DNA of 41,300 bases. Source: a virus. Position numbers and translations under genes: made by a program. Shown here piece after piece: positions 1 through 5,959 of this stretch (the stretch's first letter is position 1; every line of letters starts with the position of its first letter). Location: the IMG/VR virus record IMGVR_UViG_3300025324_000020, positions 1 to 41,300 of that record. One strand, written 5' to 3'. The notes beneath the pieces are model-generated. The model ran no database searches and was not told the DNA's origin. It saw only the letters and a program-made list of their open reading frames with translations.

Positions 1-183
1 CTCCCAACGTCAACGTCACCACGCGCTCAGCGGCGGTTTCGCCGCTGTGGATGCATTGCGGAATGCCGACGCCGTGGTAGGCGTTGCCTGCTAGTTCCAG
101 GCCGCGGAGCTTTGCTACGCGGCCTTCAATTTGCGCGATCCGTTGCAGATGGCCGACGTGGTATTGCGGCATCGACGCGGGCC
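1..183 (-). pseudogene. hemG: Protoporphyrinogen oxidase C-terminal fragment (host-like DNA)
   Basis: Read on the minus strand, this stretch encodes a typical C-terminal end of oxygen-dependent protoporphyrinogen oxidase, the FAD enzyme that oxidises protoporphyrinogen IX in haem synthesis. The visible signatures are RWPASMPQYHVGHL followed about 30 residues later by LAGNAYHGVGIPQCIHSGE, both hallmarks of the family. The gene runs off the left edge before its stop codon, and its N-terminal part is absent because phage sequence begins at about base 184. No other gene in the window belongs to haem metabolism. The fragment is best explained as host DNA joined to the phage genome by an assembly or amplification chimera, or by illegitimate recombination. 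The exact junction is uncertain by about 10 bases because CGGGCC also occurs at the right end of the window. Confidence 0.8.
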
Positions 184-503
184 AGCGGGCGACCTCGGAA
201 CGCGTCGAAGCGATCGAGAAAGGCATCGGCACCGCGGAAGAGCACGCGATAATCGAATTGCACAGCCATCATGAAATGCAAGCCGTATTCAGCGACCATG
301 ACGACATCGACGAGGGCACGCTGAGTTTCCGTATCTACGTCGTGATAGGGAGCATTTTCAGCAATCCGTCGCTGCGCGCGCGGGTGGGTTTATTTGGACA
401 CTTCCTCGAGTATCCGGCCAGCGAGTTTTTCAACCTCCCCGAAGGCGTGGTTGATTGCGTGACTGTGAAAGGAGCCAATGAGCAAACGAAGCAGAAGTCG
501 TAA
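184..503 (+). CDS. PRTRC system protein A, C-terminal part with JAB/JAMM peptidase motif
   Basis: This is the 3' part of a gene whose 5' part lies at 40907-41300. Joining base 41300 to base 184 restores one frame and the family-like run LDFPGQRATS. The segment holds a complete JAMM zinc-peptidase motif: HSH, seven residues, then SDHD, which fits H-x-H-x7-S-x2-D. It is followed by a typical PRTRC-A tail (FRIYVVIG, VGLFGHFLEYPASEFF). JAB peptidases of this kind cut ubiquitin-like proteins from targets or trim their precursors. The stop codon overlaps the thiF start by 26 bases, which indicates translational coupling. An open frame also extends upstream to 84, but those residues are encoded by antisense hemG DNA and are not expected in the native protein. 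Confidence 0.85.
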
Positions 504-1425
504 TCGGTGGCGAGAGCAACGGCCTGCTAATCGAAACCCGAAACCTGATCCGGCGCCGTTGAACCTCGACTTCGCGAACGCGGCGACGGTTGTAACCCCC
601 GATTGGCAGGACGTGCAAATCATTCTGGCCGGCTGTGGCGGCATTGGCGCTTATATGGCCCAGCACGTCGGGCGATTGATGCGCGTGATTTATCAGAATG
701 GCAAGGGGGTGAATCTCACCCTGGTCGATCCGGACAGGGTGGAGGAAAAAAACCTGGGGCGACAACTCTTTTGCGAGGCCGAAATTGGCGAGTCGAAGGC
801 TGTGGCCCTGGCGCGGCGCTACGGCTCCGCCTGGGGGCTGAATACCATGGCCTTCGAGGGCGAGTATTCTGAGAGTGTGCTGATGGGCGACTCCGACTTA
901 ATCGTGCTCATCGGCTGTGTCGATAACGCGAAGGCGCGCGGGCTCCTGCACGAAACACTCACCCATAACCCAGAGGATCCCCGGCTCGCGCCGCCGCGTG
1001 AGTGGTGGCTGGACTCGGGGAACCTGAGAGATACCGGACGCGTGATGCTTGGCTCCGCTTACCATGCGGAACAATGCCGCGGCGCCTTCGTCGACAAAAA
1101 GAAAGTTATCTCTTTGCCCTCGCCGGCGCTGCAATACCCATCCCTGCTCATTCCCGGGCCCGACGAGGTGGCTGGAAAGGAAATGAGTTGCGCGGAACTT
1201 CAGGCCGCAAACCTGCAGAGCCTGAATATCAACGCGGCGATTGCCGTGCAGGCAGCGGACATGCTCACCAGGCTGCTCGTCACGAACGACTTAAAACGTT
1301 ATCAGTGTGCCGTGAACCTCGCCTCCGGATCAGTGAAGTCCTTCTTTTGCACCCCGGAGGAGATCGCGCGCGAGATTGGGCGGCCGACCAGTTTTGTTTT
1401 ACACGAGGAGTCGGCAGCGGCATGA
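478..1425 (+). CDS. PRTRC system ThiF family protein (E1-like ubiquitin-activating enzyme)
   Basis: This 315-residue E1-like protein belongs to the ThiF/MoeB superfamily, which adenylates the C-terminus of ubiquitin-like proteins and passes them on as thioesters. A Rossmann ATP-binding loop, AGCGGIG, is at about residues 51-57. It is followed by LVDPDRVEEKNLGRQLF (about 82-98), with the conserved acidic residue and the N-x-x-R-Q motif, then CVDN (about 147-150) and WWLDSGN (about 176-182). A likely catalytic cysteine is C238 in MSCAEL, just before a conserved LQSLNIN helix. The zinc-binding CxxC pairs of MoeB are not obvious. The first 40 residues are basic and probably disordered. The gene overlaps PRTRC-A upstream, and its stop overlaps the next gene as ATGA. 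Its neighbours identify it as the ThiF member of the PRTRC cassette. Confidence 0.9.
   Translation: MSKRSRSRNRWREQRPANRNPKPDPAPLNLDFANAATVVTPDWQDVQIILAGCGGIGAYMAQHVGRLMRVIYQNGKGVNLTLVDPDRVEEKNLGRQLFCEAEIGESKAVALARRYGSAWGLNTMAFEGEYSESVLMGDSDLIVLIGCVDNAKARGLLHETLTHNPEDPRLAPPREWWLDSGNLRDTGRVMLGSAYHAEQCRGAFVDKKKVISLPSPALQYPSLLIPGPDEVAGKEMSCAELQAANLQSLNINAAIAVQAADMLTRLLVTNDLKRYQCAVNLASGSVKSFFCTPEEIAREIGRPTSFVLHEESAAA
1290..1305. promoter_or_regulatory. Dispersed 16-bp palindrome, copy 1 (two mismatches)
   Basis: CTTAAAACGTTATCAG has a perfect left arm and two changes in the right arm. It lies within the thiF coding sequence. Confidence 0.45.
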
Positions 1426-1712
1426 GAATCGGCAACTGCGAATGTTGTGGCGCGGCAATCATGATGGTTTGCCACGCTAAGACCGGGAAGAAAGCGCCTA
1501 TTGAGGTGCAGCCGTCCGAAGACGGAAATATCCTCGTTACCGGGAATACCTACGAAGTCGTGCCAAAAGAAGAGCGCGAGAAGGTAAGGCGGCGTGGCTT
1601 CATCCTCCGCAAGAATCATTTCGCCACTTGTGCGCACGCAAAACTTTTCGCAAAGAAAAAGCCGCCCAGCCTGGCCAACGTAGTGCATGGCCCGTGGAGA
1701 TCGAGCCGATGA
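1422..1712 (+). CDS. Small phage zinc-binding protein, paralogue of 36760-37155
   Basis: This 96-residue protein starts at the ATG that overlaps the thiF stop (ATGA). It has an N-terminal CECCGA knuckle and a C-terminal NHFATCAHA knuckle, a likely four-ligand zinc site. Between them lies APIEVQPSEDGNI. The same order and spacing appears in the protein at 36760 (CNQCGA, DSAPWPDTHGNI, NHLETC), so the two are paralogues. In the circular map they bracket the PRTRC cassette. Small proteins of this pattern are common in phages, but I know of no established function for them. Coupling to thiF and to the following nuclease gene suggests a shared transcript. Confidence 0.75.
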   Translation: MRIGNCECCGAAIMMVCHAKTGKKAPIEVQPSEDGNILVTGNTYEVVPKEEREKVRRRGFILRKNHFATCAHAKLFAKKKPPSLANVVHGPWRSSR

Positions 1713-2050
1713 CACCGACGCCGCCGCCGGCGGTGATGATGACTGAAGAGCAGCTCGCGGAAAATGTCCGCTCAGCGTGCGCGGTTTTCGGCTGGCGGTT
1801 TCTCTGGCTGCGTAAAACCTATGATTCATCGGCCGGCATTCTCGATCTGGTTTTGATCCCGCTGCGGCTGACCGGGCGGCGCCACGTTCTGCACCGGGAG
1901 CTGAAAGGTTACGACCGAAACGGCCGTCTGGGCGCGCTGACCGCCGAGCAGTCGGAAACAATTCAGGAGATAAACGCGGCGGGCGGCGATGCGCGTAAGT
2001 GGGAGCCCGCTGACTGGCACAGCGGAACAATAATCGACGAACTGAAGTGA
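1709..2050 (+). CDS. VRR-NUC-like nuclease
   Basis: This 113-residue protein starts at the ATG overlapping the previous stop. The sequence SSAGILDLVLIP, then HVLHRELKGY, then LTAEQSETIQEINAAGGDARKW carries the compact VRR-NUC arrangement: the metal-binding D of DL, the E-x-K of RELK, and the Q-x-x-x-x-x-x-x-x-GG helix. Small VRR-NUC proteins of phages are regarded as Holliday-junction resolvase-like or structure-specific nucleases and usually sit among replication or recombination genes. Here the gene lies directly after the PRTRC cassette. It is distinguished from a type III restriction helicase-fused version by having no other domain. Confidence 0.75.
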   Translation: MTPTPPPAVMMTEEQLAENVRSACAVFGWRFLWLRKTYDSSAGILDLVLIPLRLTGRRHVLHRELKGYDRNGRLGALTAEQSETIQEINAAGGDARKWEPADWHSGTIIDELK

Positions 2051-2481
2051 CTTATCCGTCCCCGAATGAGGAGCGCGCGCCGAGTGGCCATAAGCGGCGC
2101 AGTGATAGCGGCACGGTGTACCGCGACCGTCGCCGCTCGCCGGCGGATAAAGAGGCAGCGCAACTAGCGCGCGAGCTCGGGCGACTGGCTGAAGAGTTCT
2201 CACGTTTTCGCGCCGCGCTGTTCCGCCTACAGCATCACGTACTGGTGCAGGTGCGTTCAACCGGCTGGAAATGCCAGACAGTGCTATCGCACATCCGCGC
2301 CGAGCCCGTGCTGGTTGAGGAGATTGTCGAAGACACAGATCTCGACAAACAGAGTGTCCATGAAGCGCTCGAGATCCTGGCCGGAAAAAGAGCTGCGGAA
2401 CGATGCAACCGTGATGGTGGGAATATCACCATCCGGCGCGATGGCAAGCCCGCGGAACGAGTCTACTGGAGGAGGATATGA
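2047..2481 (+). CDS. Winged-helix DNA-binding protein, function unknown
   Basis: A GTG start overlaps the previous stop (GTGA), and the protein is 144 residues. The N-terminal third is basic and rich in Arg, Lys, Ser and Glu. A central helix LARELGRLAEEFSRFRAALFRLQHHVLVQV looks coiled-coil-like. The C-terminal half, from PVLVEEIVEDTDLDKQSVHE to VYWRRI, fits a winged helix, with a recognition helix DKQSVHEALEIL and a short wing containing ITIRRDGKP. It may be a regulator of the lysis or late genes that follow. The stop overlaps the endolysin start (ATGA). No specific family is recognised. Confidence 0.65.
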   Translation: MTYPSPNEERAPSGHKRRSDSGTVYRDRRRSPADKEAAQLARELGRLAEEFSRFRAALFRLQHHVLVQVRSTGWKCQTVLSHIRAEPVLVEEIVEDTDLDKQSVHEALEILAGKRAAERCNRDGGNITIRRDGKPAERVYWRRI

Positions 2482-3560
2482 AACCAAAACTAACTGAGAG
2501 CGGTTTCCAGGCCGCTGCCGATACCCTCGGGGTGGAAGTGGCGGCCATCAAGGCCGTGACGCGCGTGGAAGCGCCGCAAGGAGGCTTTTTGCCGGATGGC
2601 CGGGTACGCATCCTGTTTGAGCGGCACAAGTTCTTTAAGTTCACCGGGGGCCGATTCGCAGCGTTGCATCCCGATATCTGCAACCGGAAAGCCGGCGGCT
2701 ACAGTAAGACCGGCCAGGGCGAGTACGGGCGATTCACCCGGGCATTCAGGCTTGATCCCAAGGCCGCGATGATGTCTGCGAGCTGGGGCAAGTTTCAGAT
2801 CATGGGCTTCAACTTTTGGGCCGCCGGCTTCATCAGTGTCGATGAGTTTGTCTCTGCGATGAAACTGTCGGAGGACGCGCAGTTGAAAGCGTTCGTCAAT
2901 GTGATTCGCGCCTGGAGTCTCGATGATGAATTGCAACGACACGACTGGCCTGGCTTTGCCAGGCTCTATAACGGAGCCGGCTATCGCAAGAACAGTTACG
3001 ACGTGAAGATGGCGGCGGCCTATCGCGACTACAAGCGCGAAGAAGGCGGAAGTGCGACAACTGCAAATGAGCCGGCTAATAACGCAATCGGTGATTCCAT
3101 CGTTGGAGATTTGGACGTTGCAGATATCGAGGAAGCCGACGAACAGATCGCTGAGTCAGAGGCAGAAGAAGTCCCAACAGCTAAGCCGGCCGACAAGGAG
3201 GCGGTGACTATGATCTCCGCGATCCCGCCTTTGACTCCGCACATACCTAATTGGGTGAAGCGACTGGTGACCTGGGGCGCCACATTGAATGTGGGGGCTC
3301 TCGGAGGCGCCTTCGTCTTTTTGCGAGACAATCCGCAAACGCTGGCCACAGTCCTGAATATCATCAAATGGACCGTCATTGCTCTCGGAGGCGCCGGGCT
3401 ACTCGTGCTAGTCGGGTTGTTTGCACTGAAGCTGTACTACGCGAAGTTGGCAAACGATTTGAACCGCGAGCGGCTCCGGAACTACGGGAACCGTGACACC
3501 GAGAATGTGGATTTTAGTGGATGGAAAGGCGTCGAGGCTGGCGCCCAGCCAAAGACGTAA
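2478..3560 (+). CDS. Endolysin: N-acetylmuramidase domain with C-terminal membrane segments
   Basis: Residues about 7-185 match the phage N-acetylmuramidase family (DUF3380 type). A glutamate is in TRVEAPQGG (E31), followed by RILFERHKFF, then SWGKFQIMGFN and WPGFARLYNGAGY, a pattern typical of peptidoglycan-cleaving muramidases. An acidic, low-complexity linker runs from about 190 to 245. Two hydrophobic segments follow, at about 263-283 and 296-320, and then a short basic tail. Membrane segments at the C-terminus are unusual for this family. An internal in-frame start with a strong Shine-Dalgarno sequence precedes them (see 3210-3560). The 360-residue product could therefore be a membrane-tethered lysin that also encodes a holin from the internal start. 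The gene overlaps the genes on both sides by a few bases. Confidence 0.85.
   Translation: MKPKLTESGFQAAADTLGVEVAAIKAVTRVEAPQGGFLPDGRVRILFERHKFFKFTGGRFAALHPDICNRKAGGYSKTGQGEYGRFTRAFRLDPKAAMMSASWGKFQIMGFNFWAAGFISVDEFVSAMKLSEDAQLKAFVNVIRAWSLDDELQRHDWPGFARLYNGAGYRKNSYDVKMAAAYRDYKREEGGSATTANEPANNAIGDSIVGDLDVADIEEADEQIAESEAEEVPTAKPADKEAVTMISAIPPLTPHIPNWVKRLVTWGATLNVGALGGAFVFLRDNPQTLATVLNIIKWTVIALGGAGLLVLVGLFALKLYYAKLANDLNRERLRNYGNRDTENVDFSGWKGVEAGAQPKT
3195..3212 (+). promoter_or_regulatory. Internal Shine-Dalgarno and start codon within the endolysin gene
   Basis: AAGGAGG (3195-3201) lies eight bases upstream of ATG (3210-3212). This is a near-ideal ribosome site in the middle of an open frame, in the acidic linker just before the membrane segments. 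It is the main evidence for a second, shorter product. Confidence 0.5.
3210..3560 (+). CDS. Candidate nested holin from an in-frame internal start of the endolysin gene
   Basis: AAGGAGG at 3195-3201 stands eight bases before an ATG at 3210, in the same frame as the endolysin. The 116-residue product would begin MISAIPPLTPHIPNW. It contains only the two predicted membrane helices, the first near LVTWGATLNVGALGGAFVFL and the second near WTVIALGGAGLLVLVGLFAL, plus a basic C-terminal tail. That is the shape of a class II-like holin, and its genetic position inside the lysin gene would explain why no separate holin lies next to it. The reading is inferred from the ribosome site and topology only. 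The alternative is that the segment merely anchors the endolysin. Confidence 0.5.
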   Translation: MISAIPPLTPHIPNWVKRLVTWGATLNVGALGGAFVFLRDNPQTLATVLNIIKWTVIALGGAGLLVLVGLFALKLYYAKLANDLNRERLRNYGNRDTENVDFSGWKGVEAGAQPKT

Positions 3561-4183
3561 TGTTCAAAGCAAAATTAACCGCAAAGTTCTCCGGTCGCAA
3601 GGAACTCAACAAGCAGACCGCGTTTGCGCTGGCCTCGAGCCTGACCTTTGTCGCCAAGGAAATTCAAGCCGAAACCATTAAGGCGCTTGACAAGGGCCAG
3701 GGGGGCGCGTTCGAGATCCGGACGAATTGGACCAAGCCGTCCAATGTATTCGGCATTCGGATTAAGCCGGCGACGAAACAGAGCCTGATGGCTGTGATTG
3801 GCACTGCGGCTGATTGGCTGGAAAAATTTGTGCGCGAACCAGCCGGCTCAATTGTGATCAAACTTCCGCGCGGCGAGTTCATCGCCGTACCCACCTCCAA
3901 CGTGCGCCGGACCAAGCGAGACATCATCCGAGCTTCGCAAAGACCGGCAGCGTTACGTGGAAAGCGCGACGTCGTACTCCCGTTGAAGTCAGGTAAAGGC
4001 ATGGTGCTTTTTCAGCGGAAGGGCAAAGGTGAGCGTGGCAACCTGATAGCGCTATACATCCTGGTTCCACGCGCGCAGGTCCGCGCGCGCGATGTTTTAT
4101 TCGGGCCGGCGAAGCGGGTCTTCGAAAAGCGGTTTCCCAGGATTTATGAACAGCAACTGAAGAAAGCTTTCGCGCCTCGATGA
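3560..4183 (+). CDS. Basic phage protein, possibly a minor tail or head-tail completion protein
   Basis: The start at ATG 3560, overlapping the previous stop as TAATG, gives 207 residues. An upstream in-frame ATG at 3521 lies inside the endolysin gene and has no ribosome site. The protein is strongly basic. It begins with a helical segment KELNKQTAFALASSLTFVAKEIQAETIKAL and then a beta-rich part with FGIRIKPATKQSLMAVIG and IVIKLPRGEFIAVPTS. This order resembles phage tail-completion proteins of about 200 residues, but I cannot name a family. The location between the lysin and terminase genes does not settle the role. Confidence 0.55.
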   Translation: MFKAKLTAKFSGRKELNKQTAFALASSLTFVAKEIQAETIKALDKGQGGAFEIRTNWTKPSNVFGIRIKPATKQSLMAVIGTAADWLEKFVREPAGSIVIKLPRGEFIAVPTSNVRRTKRDIIRASQRPAALRGKRDVVLPLKSGKGMVLFQRKGKGERGNLIALYILVPRAQVRARDVLFGPAKRVFEKRFPRIYEQQLKKAFAPR

Positions 4184-4196
4184 GGGCAATAAGACA

Positions 4197-4517
4197 ATGC
4201 AAGGACCTATCCTGAAAAAATTCACGACTGAACCGGGCAAAGGGCCAGGCCAGAGCCTGGGCGATCTCATTTTGGAATTGGATTACGCGGGGCTTTTGGC
4301 GGTCGTCCAGGATATTGAACGGCAGATGCGCTACGGGAAAATCGCGAATGCCCCGTTCAGCGTCGACTTTTCTGACGTCGGGTTTACGGGCGTTTCCGAA
4401 CTATTTCGCGTGGTGGTAGTAACAGCGGTTTGCCCTCTTACAGAGAAGAAGGATATACCCGAGTGCGTTAGAGAGGCAATCATAGAAGTCTTCAAACAGA
4501 AACAGAAACGGAAATAA
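4197..4517 (+). CDS. Hypothetical phage protein
   Basis: This 106-residue protein begins at ATG 4197 after a 13-base gap, and its stop overlaps the next start (TAATG). A Gly/Lys-rich N-terminus is followed by LGDLILELDYAGLLAVVQDIERQMRYGK, a helix, and a mixed alpha/beta C-terminal half ending in a basic tail KQKQKRK. I recognise no family. Tight packing with its neighbours supports it as a real gene. Confidence 0.55.
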   Translation: MQGPILKKFTTEPGKGPGQSLGDLILELDYAGLLAVVQDIERQMRYGKIANAPFSVDFSDVGFTGVSELFRVVVVTAVCPLTEKKDIPECVREAIIEVFKQKQKRK

Positions 4518-5077
4518 TGAAGCGGAATTCTAAACGTGGGTGGAAAAACCGGATCGTCGGCCACGGCGAGAAACCGGCTAATCAATTCCTTTTCAACCCG
4601 CTGAACTACCGCCGGCATCCGGAAGAGCAGCGCGCGGCCGTGCGCAAGATGCTGGGCCATGTGGGCTGGGTCACGGAAGTGATCCAGAACGTGCGCACCG
4701 GCAATCTCATTGATGGCCAGGCGCGCATTGAAGAGGCGCTGCGACAGGACCCCGATCAGCTCATTCCCTACACCGACGTCGATCTCTCGCCCGCGGAAGA
4801 AAAAGCAGTGCTGGCCACGCTCGATCCAATGACCGGCCTGGCTGAGACTGACCCGGCCACACTGGACCTGCTGCTGACAGAAACGATTGCGGAAATGCCG
4901 ACGCTCGAGGAATTGCTGCAATCACTGCACAATGAGGAGCCTCCGGAACCACCGAAGTCGCGCACGGTCGAATTCGCGGAACACATCCGCATCGTCATCG
5001 AGTGTAAGAGCAAGCGCCAGCAGGCCAAGCTCTTAAAACGTTTTGAGGCGGAGGGATTGGAGGTGCGCGCAACATAA
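4517..5077 (+). CDS. ParB-like nuclease-domain protein
   Basis: The 186-residue protein has the ParB N-terminal-like (sulfiredoxin-fold) layout: NPLNYRRHPEEQRAAVRKML, then GWVTEVIQNVRTGNLIDGQARIEEAL, where NLIDGQAR corresponds to the G-x-R motif region. Short forms of this domain often precede phage terminase genes and are thought to act in DNA binding or nicking, although the exact job is usually unknown. The C-terminal part is acidic and then basic (CKSKRQQAKLLKRF). One copy of the dispersed palindrome, with one mismatch, lies inside its 3' end at 5032-5047. It is distinct from the larger ParB of the PRTRC cassette. Confidence 0.7.
   Translation: MKRNSKRGWKNRIVGHGEKPANQFLFNPLNYRRHPEEQRAAVRKMLGHVGWVTEVIQNVRTGNLIDGQARIEEALRQDPDQLIPYTDVDLSPAEEKAVLATLDPMTGLAETDPATLDLLLTETIAEMPTLEELLQSLHNEEPPEPPKSRTVEFAEHIRIVIECKSKRQQAKLLKRFEAEGLEVRAT
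5032..5047. promoter_or_regulatory. Dispersed 16-bp palindrome, copy 2 (one mismatch)
   Basis: CTTAAAACGTTTTGAG differs from the perfect palindrome CTTAAAACGTTTTAAG at one position. It lies within the coding sequence of the short ParB-like protein, close to the start of the terminase cluster. Confidence 0.6.
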
Positions 5078-5217
5078 TGCACGACTGCGACTTATGTGAC
5101 GAAGCCTGCGATTGCGATATGGAAGATCACTATCAACCGCAACCGGCGGACTGCACACACGTTTGCGACGACCGCGACGATGACGGTGACGATGATGACA
5201 ACCGCCTCTACATCTAA
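5077..5217 (+). CDS. Tiny Cys/Asp-rich putative metal-binding protein
   Basis: A 46-residue frame starts at an ATG overlapping the previous stop (TAATG) and ends at TAA 5215-5217, overlapping the terminase small-subunit start. It begins MHDCDLCDEACDCDMEDH and contains six cysteines in CxxC, CxC and CxxxC spacings, plus a run of aspartates near the end. Similar very short Cys/Asp-rich proteins occur in many phage genomes. A zinc-binding role is plausible but unproven. It is too small for common length cut-offs. Confidence 0.5.
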   Translation: MHDCDLCDEACDCDMEDHYQPQPADCTHVCDDRDDDGDDDDNRLYI

Positions 5218-5752
5218 ATCTAAAGCCCTAAAACAAAAAACGGGGACAGCCCGGCAACCAACACAAGCTTCACTGGCTGACTGGGCCGCTGACCAAGCCA
5301 AGGTCGCAAATATCTCGGAACTGCATCGGGCCACCGGCATTGATCGCGCTACCATTGTCAAGCGGCTGAACGCGGCCGGCGTCAAGCCGAAATACAAACG
5401 CGCGAAGGAAACGTTTTATGACCAGACTGAAGCCAGCGAGGTGCTATCGCGCGGCCCCCGGGATACCACGGCGCCGCTAACGCACGCGCGCACGCAGAAG
5501 ACGACGGCGGAAGCCGCGCGAATCGTTTTGAAACTCCAGCGAGAGCGCGGCGAGCTGGCCTCGCGCGCTGAGTTCCGCGAGGAGGCCTACAACCTGGTGA
5601 AAGCCCTGCACACGCGCTTTACCAGGTACGCGCGCGAGGCGCGCAGCCGCCTGGCGAAGATCAAGAGCCCAGCCGAGATTGAACGGACAATGTCAACGGA
5701 CGTGGCGCTCATCTTCGACGACTTGAAGCGAGATTACCCGAACATCTTTTGA
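5195..5752 (+). CDS. Terminase small subunit (Nu1-like)
   Basis: I place the start at ATG 5195 (MTTASTSKSKAL). A longer frame to 5096 would encode an odd Thr/Met-rich leader that is simply the shifted reading of the preceding Cys/Asp-rich gene. The 185-residue protein has a helix-turn-helix, ISELHRATGIDRATIVKRLNAAGVKP, near residue 45. A long helical region (TTAEAARIVLKLQRERGELASRAEFREEAYNL, described here by position 115-145) fits the Nu1/phage DNA-packaging family. It would recognise the packaging site and recruit the large subunit encoded 200 bases downstream. Confidence 0.75.
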   Translation: MTTASTSKSKALKQKTGTARQPTQASLADWAADQAKVANISELHRATGIDRATIVKRLNAAGVKPKYKRAKETFYDQTEASEVLSRGPRDTTAPLTHARTQKTTAEAARIVLKLQRERGELASRAEFREEAYNLVKALHTRFTRYAREARSRLAKIKSPAEIERTMSTDVALIFDDLKRDYPNIF

Positions 5753-5764
5753 AAGGGGAGACCA

Positions 5765-5959
5765 ATGATTGACCAGGACATTGATTCGCGGTGCGACCGC
5801 GAGCTTCATGAAAAGTTTCTCAAGTCATATCGAGAGCACTTGAAGCAGGCCATGACCTGGCCGCCGATGGATCTCTACGAACTGTTCTATCGAGCCGGGC
5901 GCGCTGATGCCGTCACAGAAGTGTTTGCGAGCCTGGAGCAGACACGATCGGGGCGATGA
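5765..5959 (+). CDS. Small hypothetical protein between terminase genes
   Basis: This 64-residue acidic, helical protein (LHEKFLKSYREHLKQAM, LYELFYRAGRADAVTEVF) is preceded by GAAAGGGGAG eight bases before its ATG. Its stop overlaps the terminase large-subunit start (ATGA). No family is recognised. The good ribosome site and tight coupling support it. Confidence 0.6.
   Translation: MIDQDIDSRCDRELHEKFLKSYREHLKQAMTWPPMDLYELFYRAGRADAVTEVFASLEQTRSGR

Noticed and set aside
84-183. N-terminal extension of the PRTRC-A frame starting at 84
   Set aside because: These codons are the antisense of hemG, whose own reading is far more protein-like. The native N-terminus is at 40907.
1-200. hemG as the phage attachment site with attP inside the JAB gene
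   Set aside because: Only about 6-10 bases are shared at the join, the integrase lies about 9 kb away, and a far better attP (45 bases of tRNA-Arg) lies beside the integrase. I keep it only as an alternative explanation.
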